64,000 nt of DNA from Blastobasis lacticolella (GCA_905147135.1 LR990053.1:818501-882500); one strand, 5' to 3'. Counted from the first letter of the stretch, positions 12,100-22,345 are shown. Numbers and translations: made by a program. Notes: generated from the sequence alone by a model not told the origin.

Positions 12100-12288
12100 A
12101 TGTTCGCACATACTCTGCTGCACTTTCTCATTTTGCTGTGCGCTACGGCGCAATTTGCGCACTCAAAATGTGACTGTGTTGACTCACCTTTTTATTATGA
12201 GTTACCCATTCCCCATCACTACGTACGGCGTGTGCGCACTACCGCGGCGGTAATTTCGCGCCGAATTGCGCGTAACAGCACTAAATAA
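12100..12288 (+). CDS. Possible small secreted peptide ORF (weak)
   Basis: A 62-codon ORF whose first ~22 residues are a hydrophobic run after Met (MFAHTLLHFLILLCATAQFA), ending at a plausible signal-peptidase site before KCDC. The remainder is basic, with only two cysteines, and resembles no family I know. There is no evidence for splicing, promoter or poly(A), and an ORF of this size with a hydrophobic N-terminus can arise by chance in AT-rich DNA. I list it only because it is the one short ORF in the window with a secretion-like start. Confidence 0.1.
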   Translation: MFAHTLLHFLILLCATAQFAHSKCDCVDSPFYYELPIPHHYVRRVRTTAAVISRRIARNSTK

Positions 12289-13367
12289 TGCATGCCCGCG
12301 CATTACTTGGCATGGAACAGTCAATTATGCATATATCGAGTTTATTTTCTTAGCGGAATTCCGCCCTGCTCTGGCAGGAAGTGGATTCGGGAATCTGGGC
12401 GTTTACCTACGTGTTGGTTGATTGTGTCCTTTTTCGGCAGAGAGTACTGACCCCCACCACATGTTTAGCATTAAACACTGCATACTGCCGAGCAAAAATA
12501 ACTAGGTAATTAGGTCGTGTATGTAAAACGACGATATATCATAAACTAGTATAAATAGTTTCACTAGACAAAAACGTATATTAAAAAAGTATTATTTATA
12601 CAACCGTAATTTTATTACGAGCTTTTATTTACCGTCTGAAATATTGCAAGCCGAATTTGACCCAATTTCCGGCTTTCAATTTGGTATACCTATGTAACTT
12701 GGATGATGGTGGTAGCTCTTTGGAATGGTCTTTATTTATGAGTACTATATTGTGCGATAAAACCTCGTTATTATGTAACTTGTTAAGAAAAAGTGTTTCA
12801 TTTGAGAACCTATTTTGAATATCAATGCATAAATGTAAGGAAAGTGAACGGCACATTTCGGCCGTTTCAATTAAGGTGATATTCTGTTACTTATCTATTT
12901 CGTTTAGCGTGACAGATTCCTACAACTCGTATGTATGCTGTGCATCAATAACATTAATCGTCAAAAATATTTTCAAATACCTTTGTCCACCAGCACACAT
13001 TGCGACGCGGAAATAAATATGAACGCAGTACCGTGCAAATATTAAAAATACCTGCATTCATTTACATTTTACACTTTTGTGCTGAAAAACTTTTACCATT
13101 CCAACTAACGCTGCGCTGGCATTCCGCACACCTTGTTTGATCCAGGGCGAATTCACGCATACAGCCTGTGTAAAGGTACTTGTAGGAGCACAGGATTGAA
13201 TACCGCCTGGATGCTGGCAGAGATAGTGATACAAATTGTTTCAAAGCTTGTTACCTATTGTCGTATGTGAGCGAACCCAACGCAATGCGATGCGATGTGA
13301 CATACGTTGCATAAAGTTCATAGAGCAGTACAGTACGACTAAGCTAGAACAAATCCCGTTGTAGGAT
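12289..13367. other. No gene recognised
   Basis: Several ORFs of 60-75 codons on both strands without domains. 13274-13299 pairs with 14533-14562 as a distant inverted repeat (see findings). Confidence 0.35.
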
Positions 13368-13440
13368 AGATTAGATTAGATTAGATTAGATTTATTTATT
13401 ACTCTTACACAAGATAATACATTTAAGATATATTTAAATA
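13368..13440 (-). mobile_element. LINE 3' tail with (AGATT)n
   Basis: About five AGATT units followed by TTATTTATTACTCTTACAC: on the minus strand an AATAAA-containing 3' end with a simple-repeat tail, as in many CR1/Jockey-like LINEs. The inserted element probably extends rightward, but I could not recognise its coding part. Confidence 0.45.
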
Positions 13441-15099
13441 CATTTTTGTGAAAAGAGATCGTCAAATATAATGGATTTATACAAATTATCAAAAGGAATA
13501 TACGTAATTAATAAAATGATTACATAATGTAAAACATGTCCATGAAAAATACATGTCAATACGAGATTAAACATGTCAATAAAATAAATTTAAATAACGT
13601 AATTAAATGCCAAAAGTGAATACATTCAATAATGTACAAATTGTGTCAGTTTACAGATTAAAATGTCAAAGTAAAACCATCCATAATAACAATGTCAAAC
13701 TTCAAAAATAAATAAATGTCAAAACATAATTACAATTTTAATACTAAATGTCAATAAGATAATGCAATTTTTTATTATGAATATTTTTCGTTGAAATTAT
13801 GACTTAAAAATTCTTTAACAGAGTAAAATACATTATTCAATAAAAACTATTCTATTCTATTATGCTATTCAAGATAAGCTCGCCTTTGCATTATAAACTG
13901 TTCTTTTTTGTGTATTTAGTGTAATGTTTTATGCAATAAAGAATCTCTTTATATGTGAACGAAACTTTATATTCCACGATGTTCAACTATCTGTTCAACC
14001 AGTTGAATACATAGGATAACTATCCGACAACAACTTGAACCTATGCAGTACGTAGTCTTTTTTTTTAAGATGCTCCCACACGGGTGCTTAGATATATTTT
14101 TAAACTTTTTGAATCATCTGGTGACGGAGCATGGGTATTGGAAACTTTTATAAACAAAATGAAACTTTTTACACACATTTGTAAACATTTATGGACAAAT
14201 ACCAAAGTCACTAAAAAAATGAAAAACTATCTAGTATTTCGCCTTTGGAAATCGGTCTGGAAACATTTGAAACTGTTTCCATCAGTTGTCAATAGTTTCG
14301 CACAAAACAAAAGGAATCGTTTGCAACTGTACACATCTTTAGGAACTGACGAATGCAGAGTGTAATTCGTGAATTTTGAAACATGATTAAAACTAGTTGT
14401 TGCCGAAATCGTAAACGCCGATTCTTAGGAGGCAAGCAAGACAAAGGTTGAAAGACAAGACATATCTTGGGTTAAGTGGTTTGATACGCACTATATCTGG
14501 CCTATGTTGTCGTGCATATGTGTTGTATGAAACACATCGCGTCGCGTCGCAAATGTTGGGTTCCGACACTCACCTCTCTCTAGAACAATGGGTTACGTTA
14601 CGCGATGGAAAACGATTCGGTTAGCTGAATTCCAGAGACTTTGTTTTTGGTTTTCAATTTTTATTTACTGCTTAAAAGATCAATATTTTGATGCAGTAAA
14701 TAAAATATATATCAAACTGTTCATACCGAAAATCAAGATTTTAAAAACCTTTTAGCGCGCGGCAAGCGTTTCAAATATAGAGCCTCTGACATGTTTAAAT
14801 TTCATTTAAATATTTTAAATCATGGCGGAACGTGACCTATCGCACCCGATAACTTAATAGGGGTTTGGGGCTAATAAATACTTATTTATTTGTCAAACCA
14901 AGAATGTTGTTATGCCTGTGAAAGGCTGCCCTGCCATCTCCGCGTCAGGCACCTTCCCGTGCAGCAATGGTGAGCATGGTCCTTCTGTAACAACCTATCA
15001 CTATCAAAAAGAATCGATCTTCCATACCGAGAATTTTTACGAGACAAGCCATTTAAAGGTTACAATCTGACTTTTTCTCATCAACATTATAATACTTAG
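13441..15099. other. No gene recognised
   Basis: AT-rich; 13540-13760 repeats the word ATGTCAAT/ATGTCAAA many times, suggesting decayed 3' UTR-like sequence. A 93-codon ORF at 14084-14365 (+) is rich in K, L and F and in AAACTTT/GAAAC words; no domain, and probably a composition effect. Confidence 0.35.
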
Positions 15100-15355
15100 C
15101 GAGAGCAGGACCGGATCCAGGATTTGGCAGATCAGGTTATTGCAATGGAGAGACTGCCATCTGACTTTCGTGGCCCTGTTAACAGGGAAACCTGATATGA
15201 TTTGATCATAGTTCATTTCGTCGCCTGAATGTGCAGGTTTCATCACGATGGTTTGAGTATCGGTAAGTGTAAACTAATGTCATTGGTACATGGCGGCACA
15301 TGGATTGGAACCCGAGACCTCTTTCTCGCTTAACCATTAGGCCACCGACGCTCCA
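15100..15355 (-). mobile_element. SINE-T copy
   Basis: Contains GATCCAGGATTTGGCAGATC, CCTGTTAACAGGG, GCCTGAATGTGCAGGTTTCA, TCATTGGTACATGGC, a B-box-like GGAACCC region and the A-box region TAACCATTAGGCCACCGACG. 5' and 3' ends are both present but the body has small deletions. Confidence 0.8.
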
Positions 15356-15653
15356 GAACTCTACAACACATGAATTTAACTTATTCTGTCGCTGTTCAAA
15401 ATTGTATGCTTGTTTATTATTCAGAATATATCATTGCATATTACAACAGGACAAAGGCTTTGTGGAAACGCGGCCAACGGGAAAACAATATTTATGTTTT
15501 ACAGCCACTGCGGCCGTTACACGTGGTAACTAGGTGTTTTAAATAGGTAATTTCACTTCGTACTAGTGTTGTACAAATATCGAGGCCGAGTGTCGATATT
15601 GTAGGACTCGACTCTTGATCACATGACTCGACTCATTGTTACGGAGACTCTAC

Positions 15654-15710
15654 CGATAAATAAATATACTCGGGCCAATCATGCAGCGCCATCTAGCCCA
15701 AAAGTAGTTT
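15654..15710 (-). mobile_element. SINE-G 3' fragment
   Basis: GCAGCGCCATCTAGCCCAAA after an ATAAATAAATA tail. About 55 bases survive, inside the inverted-repeat element. Confidence 0.6.
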
Positions 15711-15795
15711 TTATACGACTAAGGTGGCAAACAAGCCTACGGCCTGCCTGCTGGTAAGCAGTCACCACCGCCTATGGACGTTTGCAAAAAATTGT
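15711..15795 (-). mobile_element. LINE 3' end (type H')
   Basis: Reverse complement of the ends at 31498-31590 and 39478-39570: GGTGGCAAACAAGC, CTGGTAAGCAGTCACC and CCTATGGACGTTTGCAA, with the poly(A) seen as T's on the left. No coding sequence remains. Confidence 0.65.
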
Positions 15796-15956
15796 AGTTG
15801 TAGTTTTCGAACTGGATTTTGTACAATAACTCGAGTTATGTCTATGTGTTTACAACTCGAATTCGTGCTCTGTTGACTTGCGCTCGACTCGGCTCTAGAG
15901 TCGTGAGCTATAATTTCAGACTCCCGGACTCGAGTGTTTTACAACACTACTTGGTA

Positions 15957-16302
15957 GTCCGTTCTGTGTTAGTGTTTTGTGCAGGAACTGGTGGCATGTG
16001 CGGATAATGTGGTGTAGGCCACGGCTCGGGTGTTTACAGATTTCATTACTACCTACAGCATTCAAGTCTTGTTATTTGTTCATCCTAATGTACTTCTTGC
16101 GTTTAACTATATTACTGACTATAGAACATGAGTTTCTTCTCCTGTTTTAGTCACCAGATTTTTTATGTAATCACGAACAAATTGTTACATGCTTATTAGT
16201 ATAGCCGTAAGAATACCATGTGTAAGTATTTACAAAAATAAATTATATTTCTATGTATACTCTGCTGGCAATGTGTTGTCTGACGGAGTAGAAACCAAGA
16301 GC
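15957..16302. other. No gene recognised
   Basis: No ORF or repeat recognised. Confidence 0.35.
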
Positions 16303-16500
16303 TCCAACCAAACATTACTATATATACTAAAATATTTCTTAAACTACAAAAGATTGTAATAAGAAACCGTTTTGATTAAAATGGCTTTCAAATAAAAATA
16401 AACGCTTCGAAATCGGTTCATAGCCATTCCCATCGGGAGCTACGATGCCAGAGACAGATACACAGATACACACGTCACACTTATAAGACTCCTCTCTTTT
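16303..16500 (+). mobile_element. Interspersed repeat C, copy 1 (interrupted)
   Basis: Shares with 33550-33752 and 38683-38868 the blocks AACCGNTTTTGAT, TTTCAAATA, GAAATCGGTTCAT and GAGCTACGATGCCA, then a run of ACAGATACACA. At 16500 it is broken by the foldback insertion and resumes at 16748 (CGTCAGGG). Confidence 0.7.
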
Positions 16501-16737
16501 CACATAATGTTTTAAACTATCGCGATTATTATTACACATTTTAAGGGTATGTTCCGGGTTTCCTACCGCGTACCTTTGTTGACGAGTAGCCCGATATTTC
16601 GACACAGTTGCATGCATCATGCAACTGTGTGTCATTGAGTCGTCCCGTGACCATGATGCATGCAACTGTGTCGAAATATCGGGCTACTCGTCAACAAAGG
16701 TACGCGGTAGGAAACCCGGAACATACCCTTAAAATGT
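16501..16737. mobile_element. Foldback insertion with 10-bp target duplication
   Basis: The insertion consists of repeat R arranged as an inverted duplication. Left arm 16536-16620 and right arm 16653-16737 are perfect 85-bp complements separated by a 32-bp loop; the left side extends 35 bases further (16501-16535). The flanks CCTCTCTTTT at 16491-16500 and 16738-16747 are identical, so this is one insertion event into repeat C. Related R sequence occurs at 18268, 26935 and 42378. Confidence 0.8.
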
Positions 16738-16767
16738 CCTCTCTTTTCGTCAGGGAATAAAAATAGG

Positions 16768-16852
16768 CATAAGCGTTGTAGCGATTTCCAATCCGCCTAC
16801 CAAGCGCGGAGATGTGGAAATATCTCATCCCCGATAATAGACTTTTATGGAC
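16768..16852 (+). mobile_element. Repeat D fragment
   Basis: GCGATTTCCAATCCGCCTAC and CAAGCGCGGAGATGTGGAAAT match the middle of repeat D (7778-8048). The ends are missing. Confidence 0.5.
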
Positions 16853-16865
16853 ATTGTGTAGGATA

Positions 16866-17190
16866 TCATCTTAGGGTCAATGTCCTGGTTATGCTCTCGC
16901 ACACGAGGAAACGGTGTTCGCCTTGACCATGATCCAGGATTTCGCAGATCAGGTTATTACATAGGAGTGACTGCCGTCTGACCTCCGTGACACTTACAGG
17001 GGAACCTGACCAGCTTGGATAATGGTTACACATTTAGCCACCTGAATGTGCAGGTATCATCACGATGTTTTCCCTTACCGTAAGAGCATCGGTTAGTGTT
17101 AAACTAATGTACATAACTCAGACCAGAGTCATTGGTAAGTTGCCGCACTGGTGTTCGATACCGGTACGCTTACGACTCTCACCGACGCTT
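16866..17190 (-). mobile_element. SINE-T, near full-length copy
   Basis: Complete series from the 3' end (CTCTCGCACACGAGG) through CTTGACCATGATCCAGGATT, GAACCTGACCAGCTTGGAT, TCATCACGATGTTTTCCC and AAGAGCATCGGTTAGTGTT to a degraded tRNA-like head. A 19-bp word at the head end is tandemly doubled (17176-17194 and 17195-17213). Confidence 0.85.
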
Positions 17191-18009
17191 TCATCTCTCA
17201 CCGACGCTTTCATGTATTCGAAAGAACAACAATTCCACCCAGGCAACCCATTTGATTGGGTTGCCACTTCGTCATCGGGTGCCTTTGTTAAGCGCACTGT
17301 GAAATAACAAAAGAGTGGCAAAAAGCCGGCCAAATTGTAACGAGTGAGGCGTCAACATTCGCATAATTGCGTCTGCATAATTTTGGTCATGCCTTTCGTA
17401 TCGGGCTCGCTTATTCATGTGCTCTTTTGTTTCAATTAACTTCCTATTATTATATAGCTGTAGCTGTGTGAGGAGCAAGGCTATAATTTTCAATTTTTAT
17501 AGTGAACGTGTCTCGCTCGTGCTATTCGGATGTGGATTGAGCTTCCAGCCAGTGTTTCTTTTGGACTATGACATGAGATTGTTAAAGAGGTATATTAGAG
17601 ACGGACAATGCATTGGTGCACGGACGGCAACTGGTGTTGCTGATCACCATAGGCGGCGGGGACCACAGACAACTTTAGTAACGCACAAATATACACATCA
17701 TTTAATAGGATCGTTTTGCAATGTATTGGTAGAAACTTGGGACAAACTATTTTTTGAGATTGTTACTTATCCCAAAATTTCTGTGCAGGTAATACAATCT
17801 AAATATCAGGTGGTAGGACTGTGTAATTATCAAGCCTGAGGAGTCCACCTGAGTACCACCGCCTTCTATTTCTGCTGCCAAGCAACTATGCTTGCATTGT
17901 TGTGTTCCGCTTCGAAAAATAGGTAGCCAGCACAATCAGCATGAGACATTTCATGTTCGTCCACTGTGACAATTTAGCTGTTGTTCAGCATTGTTGTTCC
18001 CTGCAACCT
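17191..18009. other. No gene recognised; small hairpin at 17242-17265
   Basis: GGCAACCCA and TGGGTTGCC pair around a 6-base loop at 17242-17265. A LINE-end fragment (TGTTGCTGATCACCATAGGC) lies at 17634-17665. A 140-codon ORF at 17417-17839 reads through that fragment and has no domain, so I do not call it a gene. Confidence 0.4.
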
Positions 18010-18068
18010 AACTGTCGCCCAAAATACCTACGATTCATGCAGAATCTAAGGTATTATGGGCGACAGTT
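18010..18068. repeat. Hairpin with 20-bp arms
   Basis: AACTGTCGCCCAAAATACCT (18010-18029) pairs with 18049-18068 with one mismatch and a 19-base loop. The right arm (GGGCGACAGTTACAGCTTAC) is LINE 3'-end text also seen at 61810, so the left arm is an inverted duplicate of part of it. Confidence 0.7.
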
Positions 18069-18129
18069 ACAGCTTACCATTAAGTGGGCTTTAGGTTTTT
18101 AGACTTGAGGTTATGTGTCGAAATGAACG

Positions 18130-18262
18130 CGTTGTCTGCGAGTGTGTTTCCTGATCAATATAATCTGGATGCCTTCAAGGCTAGAGTGAATCGCCTGGTC
18201 CAAGACGGGCATGCTCCATCTTACCAATAGGTGAGATGGCGGTCAAATGCCTGTCTTGTCTA
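18130..18262 (+). pseudogene. LINE ORF C-terminal remnant
   Basis: Reads SVFPDQYNLDAFKARVNRLV, then stop, followed by a short 3' end (GAGATGGCGGTCAAATGCC) and A-rich tail. The phrase resembles the last residues of a Jockey-like LINE ORF2, from memory. A related 3' end lies at 20025-20118. No catalytic part remains. Confidence 0.55.
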
Positions 18263-18267
18263 ATATA

Positions 18268-18335
18268 AAAAAGAACGAGGTAAAAACAATACTAACCATG
18301 GTAACTAACCCGATAATATGTGTAGTGAAAGTATT
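18268..18335 (+). mobile_element. Repeat R fragment
   Basis: CGAGGTAAAAACAATACTAA, CATGGTAACTAACCCGATAA and GTGTAGTGAAAGTAT match the minus-strand copy at 42378-42482. It directly follows the LINE tail. Confidence 0.6.
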
Positions 18336-18830
18336 AGATGGGTAGTCTGCACGGAATAAAAAAATATCTTAACCTAATCTTGTCCAACAATCTTCTTGGC
18401 TGTACCATCTCAATATCCCTGTTTTCATTACTGTCAGTATCTCTTTCAAATCATGTTTTAGAAATGGTTTGAATTAACGCATTACCCATTCAAACTGTGA
18501 GCAGAAAAGCAGATAACACTGCAAATCCAAACATTATTCCACTCAGTTTATGTTTCAGTGTAGTGCTCTCGTGGTTGAGTGCGATGCAGCTCTCGTGTCG
18601 TTCAAAGCCTCGTTTACTGTTTAACAGAATTACGGTGGAAAAAACGACAGAGCAGACTGCATACTTTGTATTCCGGTCACGGTGCAAACGAGGCACAGAT
18701 TTCACTACGATGTGGCGTTGTGGAATGAAAATTGGATGGTTATTAAAATTGATAAATTGTGGAGATAGGATGATGGGTGGCCGTCTTTACCCGTAATCAT
18801 TTTTTAAATAAACTGTATAAAATAAAATCG
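18336..18830. other. No gene recognised
   Basis: A 99-codon + ORF and a 71-codon - ORF overlap at 18490-18796. Neither has a domain or convincing codon bias. Confidence 0.35.
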
Positions 18831-18968
18831 TTTTGGCGTCATTATCTCGTTTGTGCTCTCGGGCGAGGGCCTGAGGTCTGCCTTGACCATGATCCAGGAT
18901 TTGGCAGATCAAGTAGACCTCCGTGATCCTGTTAACAGGGGAACCTGACCAGATTGGATCATGGTTAC
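18831..18968 (-). mobile_element. SINE-T 3' half
   Basis: From TTGGCGTCATTATCTCG through CTTGACCATGATCCAGGATT to GACCAGATTGGATCATGG. 5' truncated with a small internal deletion. Confidence 0.8.
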
Positions 18969-19124
18969 TAAATACGAATAATAAAATCCTCCGTCTGTTC
19001 CATGGAGGTACTATCTGGTTAGATATTATTTAAAACATATTTAGGTAATATTTATCAGAAAATAAATAAAAAAGTTCACACTAAATAAAAAGGCCTCACT
19101 ATTTTTACATACACGTTTGTGCAG

Positions 19125-19308
19125 TCATCATCATCATCATCATCATATCAGCCAGAAGACGCCCACTGCTGGGCATAGGCCTCCCCCAGAGATCTCCACA
19201 AAGACCGGTCCTGTGCTTTCCGCATCCAGCTTGTACCTGCGATCCTTACCAGGTCGTCGGTCCACCTTGTAGGAGGCCTACCCACGCTGCGTCTACCGGT
19301 ACGTGGAG
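19125..19308 (-). mobile_element. RTE-type LINE 3' end (RTE-1)
   Basis: A (ATC)n run, the complement of the element's (GAT)n tail, is followed by GACGCCCACTGCTGGGCATA, CTCCACAAAGACCGG, CCGCATCCAGCTTGTACC and CTACCCACGCTGCG. On the minus strand this reads as the last ~55 codons of an RTE ORF (GRRSVGRPPT-like, then the QQWTS-like end). It is 5' truncated and non-functional. Confidence 0.75.
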
Positions 19309-20024
19309 TATTTTATAATAATGTAAGTCCTTGCCTAACCAACACGAAACAATTATACTAAAGTATTAATCTTTTGTTACAGGTACTTCACTTTGCAGAA
19401 GCTTACACATCTCAAACACGTGAGCTACGACTTAAGTTAAGAAAAATCCAAAAACAAAACTTACTCGTCACTCTATATTTTCGAATGCCCCTGTGTTAGT
19501 CAGATTGGGTCCCTGCAGCACACTACTGCATTTCAATGCGTCCCATTTCCCATGAGTCCTGCTCAGGGTTCGTACTCATTTACATTTTATTTCGCAAGCG
19601 CATAGCAGCCTCTCCTTCCCCGCGCCCCCCACTCCCCTCGGCCCCGAGGTCATCAAAAATATGATTACTAGAGTAAATGTGCTGCCAGATAGCTCGTTAA
19701 ATGGATTTGATTGGGCCGACGCAAAAAGTGCCTTCCGTCAATTTTTATTGGCTACTTCCTATATCTACCTACGGGCCTACCTACGTACGGGCTATTGGAC
19801 GGGCATGAAATTGTTTTCCATTAGCAAGTTTATTGTGTTACGGCTGGGTTGGCAGTAAAGGAATTGAGGCCTTGTGGTGTGGAGTATGTGTAGACGGACG
19901 CGTAGACGTTGTTTGTGTTGACATCAAAATAATCGAGATTTTTTAATTCATGCGGAGTCTGGCTATGCCTATAGCCTTGTGCCCGGCTATAGGCACAGTG
20001 GACCTTATTTTTTTTTTAGAATTG
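19309..20024. other. No gene recognised
   Basis: No ORF of interest. A CCCCGCGCCCCCCACTCCCC block lies at 19618-19637. Confidence 0.35.
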
Positions 20025-20118
20025 ACTAGCCAGGCAAATGACCGTCACCTCATCTGGTGGTAAGTGACGATGCGGCCGATGATGAGATGGCGGTCAAATG
20101 TCTGGCTAGTTTTATAAA
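20025..20118 (+). mobile_element. LINE 3' end with inverted duplication
   Basis: GATGAGATGGCGGTCAAATG matches the 3' end at 18230 (after the VNRLV peptide). The left portion (CTAGCCAGGCAAATGACCGT) is an imperfect inverted copy of the right (GTCAAATGTCTGGCTAG), giving a stem around GGTGGTAAGTGACGATGCGG. Confidence 0.55.
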
Positions 20119-21314
20119 AAAATCCTTCTTATCTTGTCCTTATGAGTTCAGAGGAAGTTTCCTTATGTTTGTTACGCAAAAACTACTGAATAAATAAATC
20201 TCACGAGTTATAGTCTGCACAAAGAAAAATGTGTAAAAAAACACTAATACTAAAACATTTGCAATGGGGAAACAGGAAAGCCATTAGCATAACGCAGGAA
20301 ATAGGGGCGAAATCACCGAGGTATAGGAATAAACTAGAATAAACCAGTGCTAACCGCATCGATGCATTTCCTAATGTAGGTACGTACCGGTAATAGCATC
20401 CAGCACCACAGTGTAAGAAAGATCCAGCGGTGTTGTTGAACATTTAAACCTGATTTTTTTATACTACTCAAATAAGCAGACAGCCCACGTCCTTTTGGGA
20501 AGCGGTAGTTCAATCATTACGCAATAGGTAAATAATTATTGAGTTTGATTGTTAGTTTTCCGTGACTTCGACGTACACCGTGTTCCCGTGGGAACTACAT
20601 AGAATTTTTAGAGAAATTATGTCTATGCGTCATTGTAGGATGTTAGAACTCTGCAAAATCCGTTCAGTAATTCAAGTAAGAAATGTATAAAACGTTATTA
20701 TTATTTATACGTCACCACAAATAAAACAATTTTGGCTTCGCTTTTGTCTATAAAAAGGTAACAAATAAAATAAAATAAATTTTTATTCTGTTTGGGTCTA
20801 AAGACACTTATGAATCTTAATGTACATAATATAAATAATACAATATATAGAATATAAGGGATTCGGCATCGTCGACCCGAGCCAGTCACTAGACTGGAAC
20901 ATACCAGGTAGGTAGACTAGTGTGACCAGTGTTACTGAAAATTTCTAGCAAAAAAGGAAAAAAAGAAGTGACCTGAAGGGTTCGCGTTTCGGCCGTTTAT
21001 ATATTTGAAGATAACCCACTGCTTAGCTCCTACACTGTGTCATCACTGCCCCCGGGCACCCGGTCGGTGCAGCCCATAAGCGTGACCTAGATATGGCACA
21101 TTTTTACGGTAATCTCCCTCTATACTGTGTCCGAAGTCTGGCATAAAATTTTATGTGCAGCTAAATAGACTAGCGGAGATTTATGCAGAATCGAGGGGCG
21201 GGAGATTATTGGCTCGATACGATAAGGGCCAAGTGTAAGGAAAAGGAGCAGTGTAATGACTTAGTTATATCCTTTAGGTTCAGTTTCTCTAGTAATTGAA
21301 ATTATAAAAGAAAA
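20119..21314. other. No gene recognised
   Basis: AT-rich. An 80-codon minus ORF at 20201-20443 has hydrophobic residues but no domain. Nothing else assigned. Confidence 0.35.
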
Positions 21315-21462
21315 CATTTTGGCGTTTATGTCCCGGTTGTTTACTCGCGCATGGGGGCCCGGGGTCTGCCTTGACAATGATCCAGGATTTGGCAGATCAG
21401 GTAGCAACAGTGGCAACTGCCATCTAAACTCCGTGACTCTGCTATCAGGGGACCAGATTCGA
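21315..21462 (-). mobile_element. SINE-T 3' half
   Basis: TTGGCGTTTATGTCCCGGTT, then GCCCGGGGTCTGCCTTGAC and GATCCAGGATTTGGCAGATC. It ends at GCTATCAGGGGACCAG. 5' truncated and opposite in orientation to the copy beginning at 21557. Confidence 0.8.
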
Positions 21463-21556
21463 TTTGTATTAAATGTACTTTGTTACAAAAATCTGTTAAT
21501 TTATAAGCAACTAAAGATTTCTATTTTATTCTATTCTCATACCGTTGTCGAAGCGG

Positions 21557-22252
21557 AGAGCGTCGGTGGCCGAGCGGTTAGAGTATGCAACTCGTAAGCC
21601 AGAGGTCCTGGGTTCGAATCCCGCTCCGACCATGTACCAATGACTGTTTTAGGAGTTATGTACATTAGTTGAATACTATAATTCATAATAATTCATAATC
21701 ATTTATTTGCTATAAACATGGTCTTACAGAGGTGGAGTTATTTGTAAATATGTACAATCACGTTTAGCCTGTCAGAATTACAGCATGCAAATTATATCAT
21801 AATTTTATTAAGTATACAACTTATTGTCAGTGAACTCTTTAATTGTATAAAAGGCTTGTACACAGAGCCAGTTCTTTAATTTTTTCCTAAATAATATGTC
21901 ATTTAACGATTTAAAATAGTTCGGCAACTTATTATAAATGTTTATACACATTACTAAACAACTTTTGTTGTATTTAGAAAGAAAGAAAGAAAATAAGAAA
22001 ATAACCTAACCTAACCGATGCTCTTACGGTGAGGGAAAACATCGTGATAAAACCTGCACTTTCAGGTAACTGGATGTGTAACCATGATCCAATCTGGTCA
22101 GGTTTCCCTGGTAGCAGGGTCATGGAGGTCAGATGGCAGTCGCTCCACTGTAATTACCTGACCTGCTGAATCCTGGATCATGGTCAAGGCGGACCCCGGG
22201 CCCTCGTGCGCGAGAGCACAACCGGTACATTAACGCAAAGATGATTTTTTTT
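21557..22252 (+). mobile_element. SINE-T, best-defined copy (split, with 15-bp target duplication)
   Basis: Starts with GAGCGTCGGTGGCCGAGCGG, contains CTCGTAA at the anticodon-loop position (anticodon CGT, threonine-like, inferred) and B box GGTTCGAATCC. The body resumes at 22012 after a LINE insertion and ends ACGCAAAGATGATTTTTTTT. ACCGTTGTCGAAGCG at 21541-21555 recurs with one mismatch at 22253-22267, which defines both ends of the SINE and its insertion into a 5S-SINE 3' part. Confidence 0.85.
21680..22011 (-). pseudogene. CR1/Jockey-like LINE 3' fragment inserted in SINE-T
   Basis: On the minus strand, from about 21985, an uninterrupted frame reads CINIYNKLPNYFKSLND, then FRKKLKNWL and QAFYTIKEF before a stop. 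That order (IYNKLP, then FK-LK, then FY--EF) is the C-terminal pattern also seen at 35260-35480. An A/T-rich 3' UTR and ATAATTC-type tail follow. The element is 5' truncated and lacks any catalytic region. Inference: CR1/Jockey group. Confidence 0.7.
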
Positions 22253-22345
22253 ACCATTGTCGAAGCGAAGTTGACAAAGGTCTTCCCTAAGATTGGTTGA
22301 ACAGTCCCGAGAGTCAATGGGTACCCCACGACATTGTAATATTAT
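22248..22345 (+). mobile_element. 5S-SINE 3' part
   Basis: ACCATTGTCGAAGCGAAGTT, then GGTTGAACAGTCCCGAGAG and GGGTACCCCACG match 11253-11345 in order. It forms the right flank of the SINE-T insertion. Confidence 0.65.

Larger units (their letters stand above)
15561..15956. mobile_element. hAT-like inverted-repeat element, nested
   Basis: Ends AGTGTTGTAC and ACAACACT are inverted repeats. Both halves are rich in ACTCGACTC/GAGTCG words, as in a hAT-type miniature element I recall from moths. It is split by a SINE-G fragment (15654-15710) and a LINE end (15711-15795). I could not find an 8-bp target duplication, so the class is uncertain. Confidence 0.45.

Noticed and set aside
17417..17839. 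140-codon ORF as a host gene
   Set aside because: It reads through a LINE-end fragment and has no domain or coding signature.
21557..21632. tRNA-Thr or tRNA-Leu gene
   Set aside because: The cloverleaf is imperfect at the acceptor stem and the sequence is the head of the SINE-T family.
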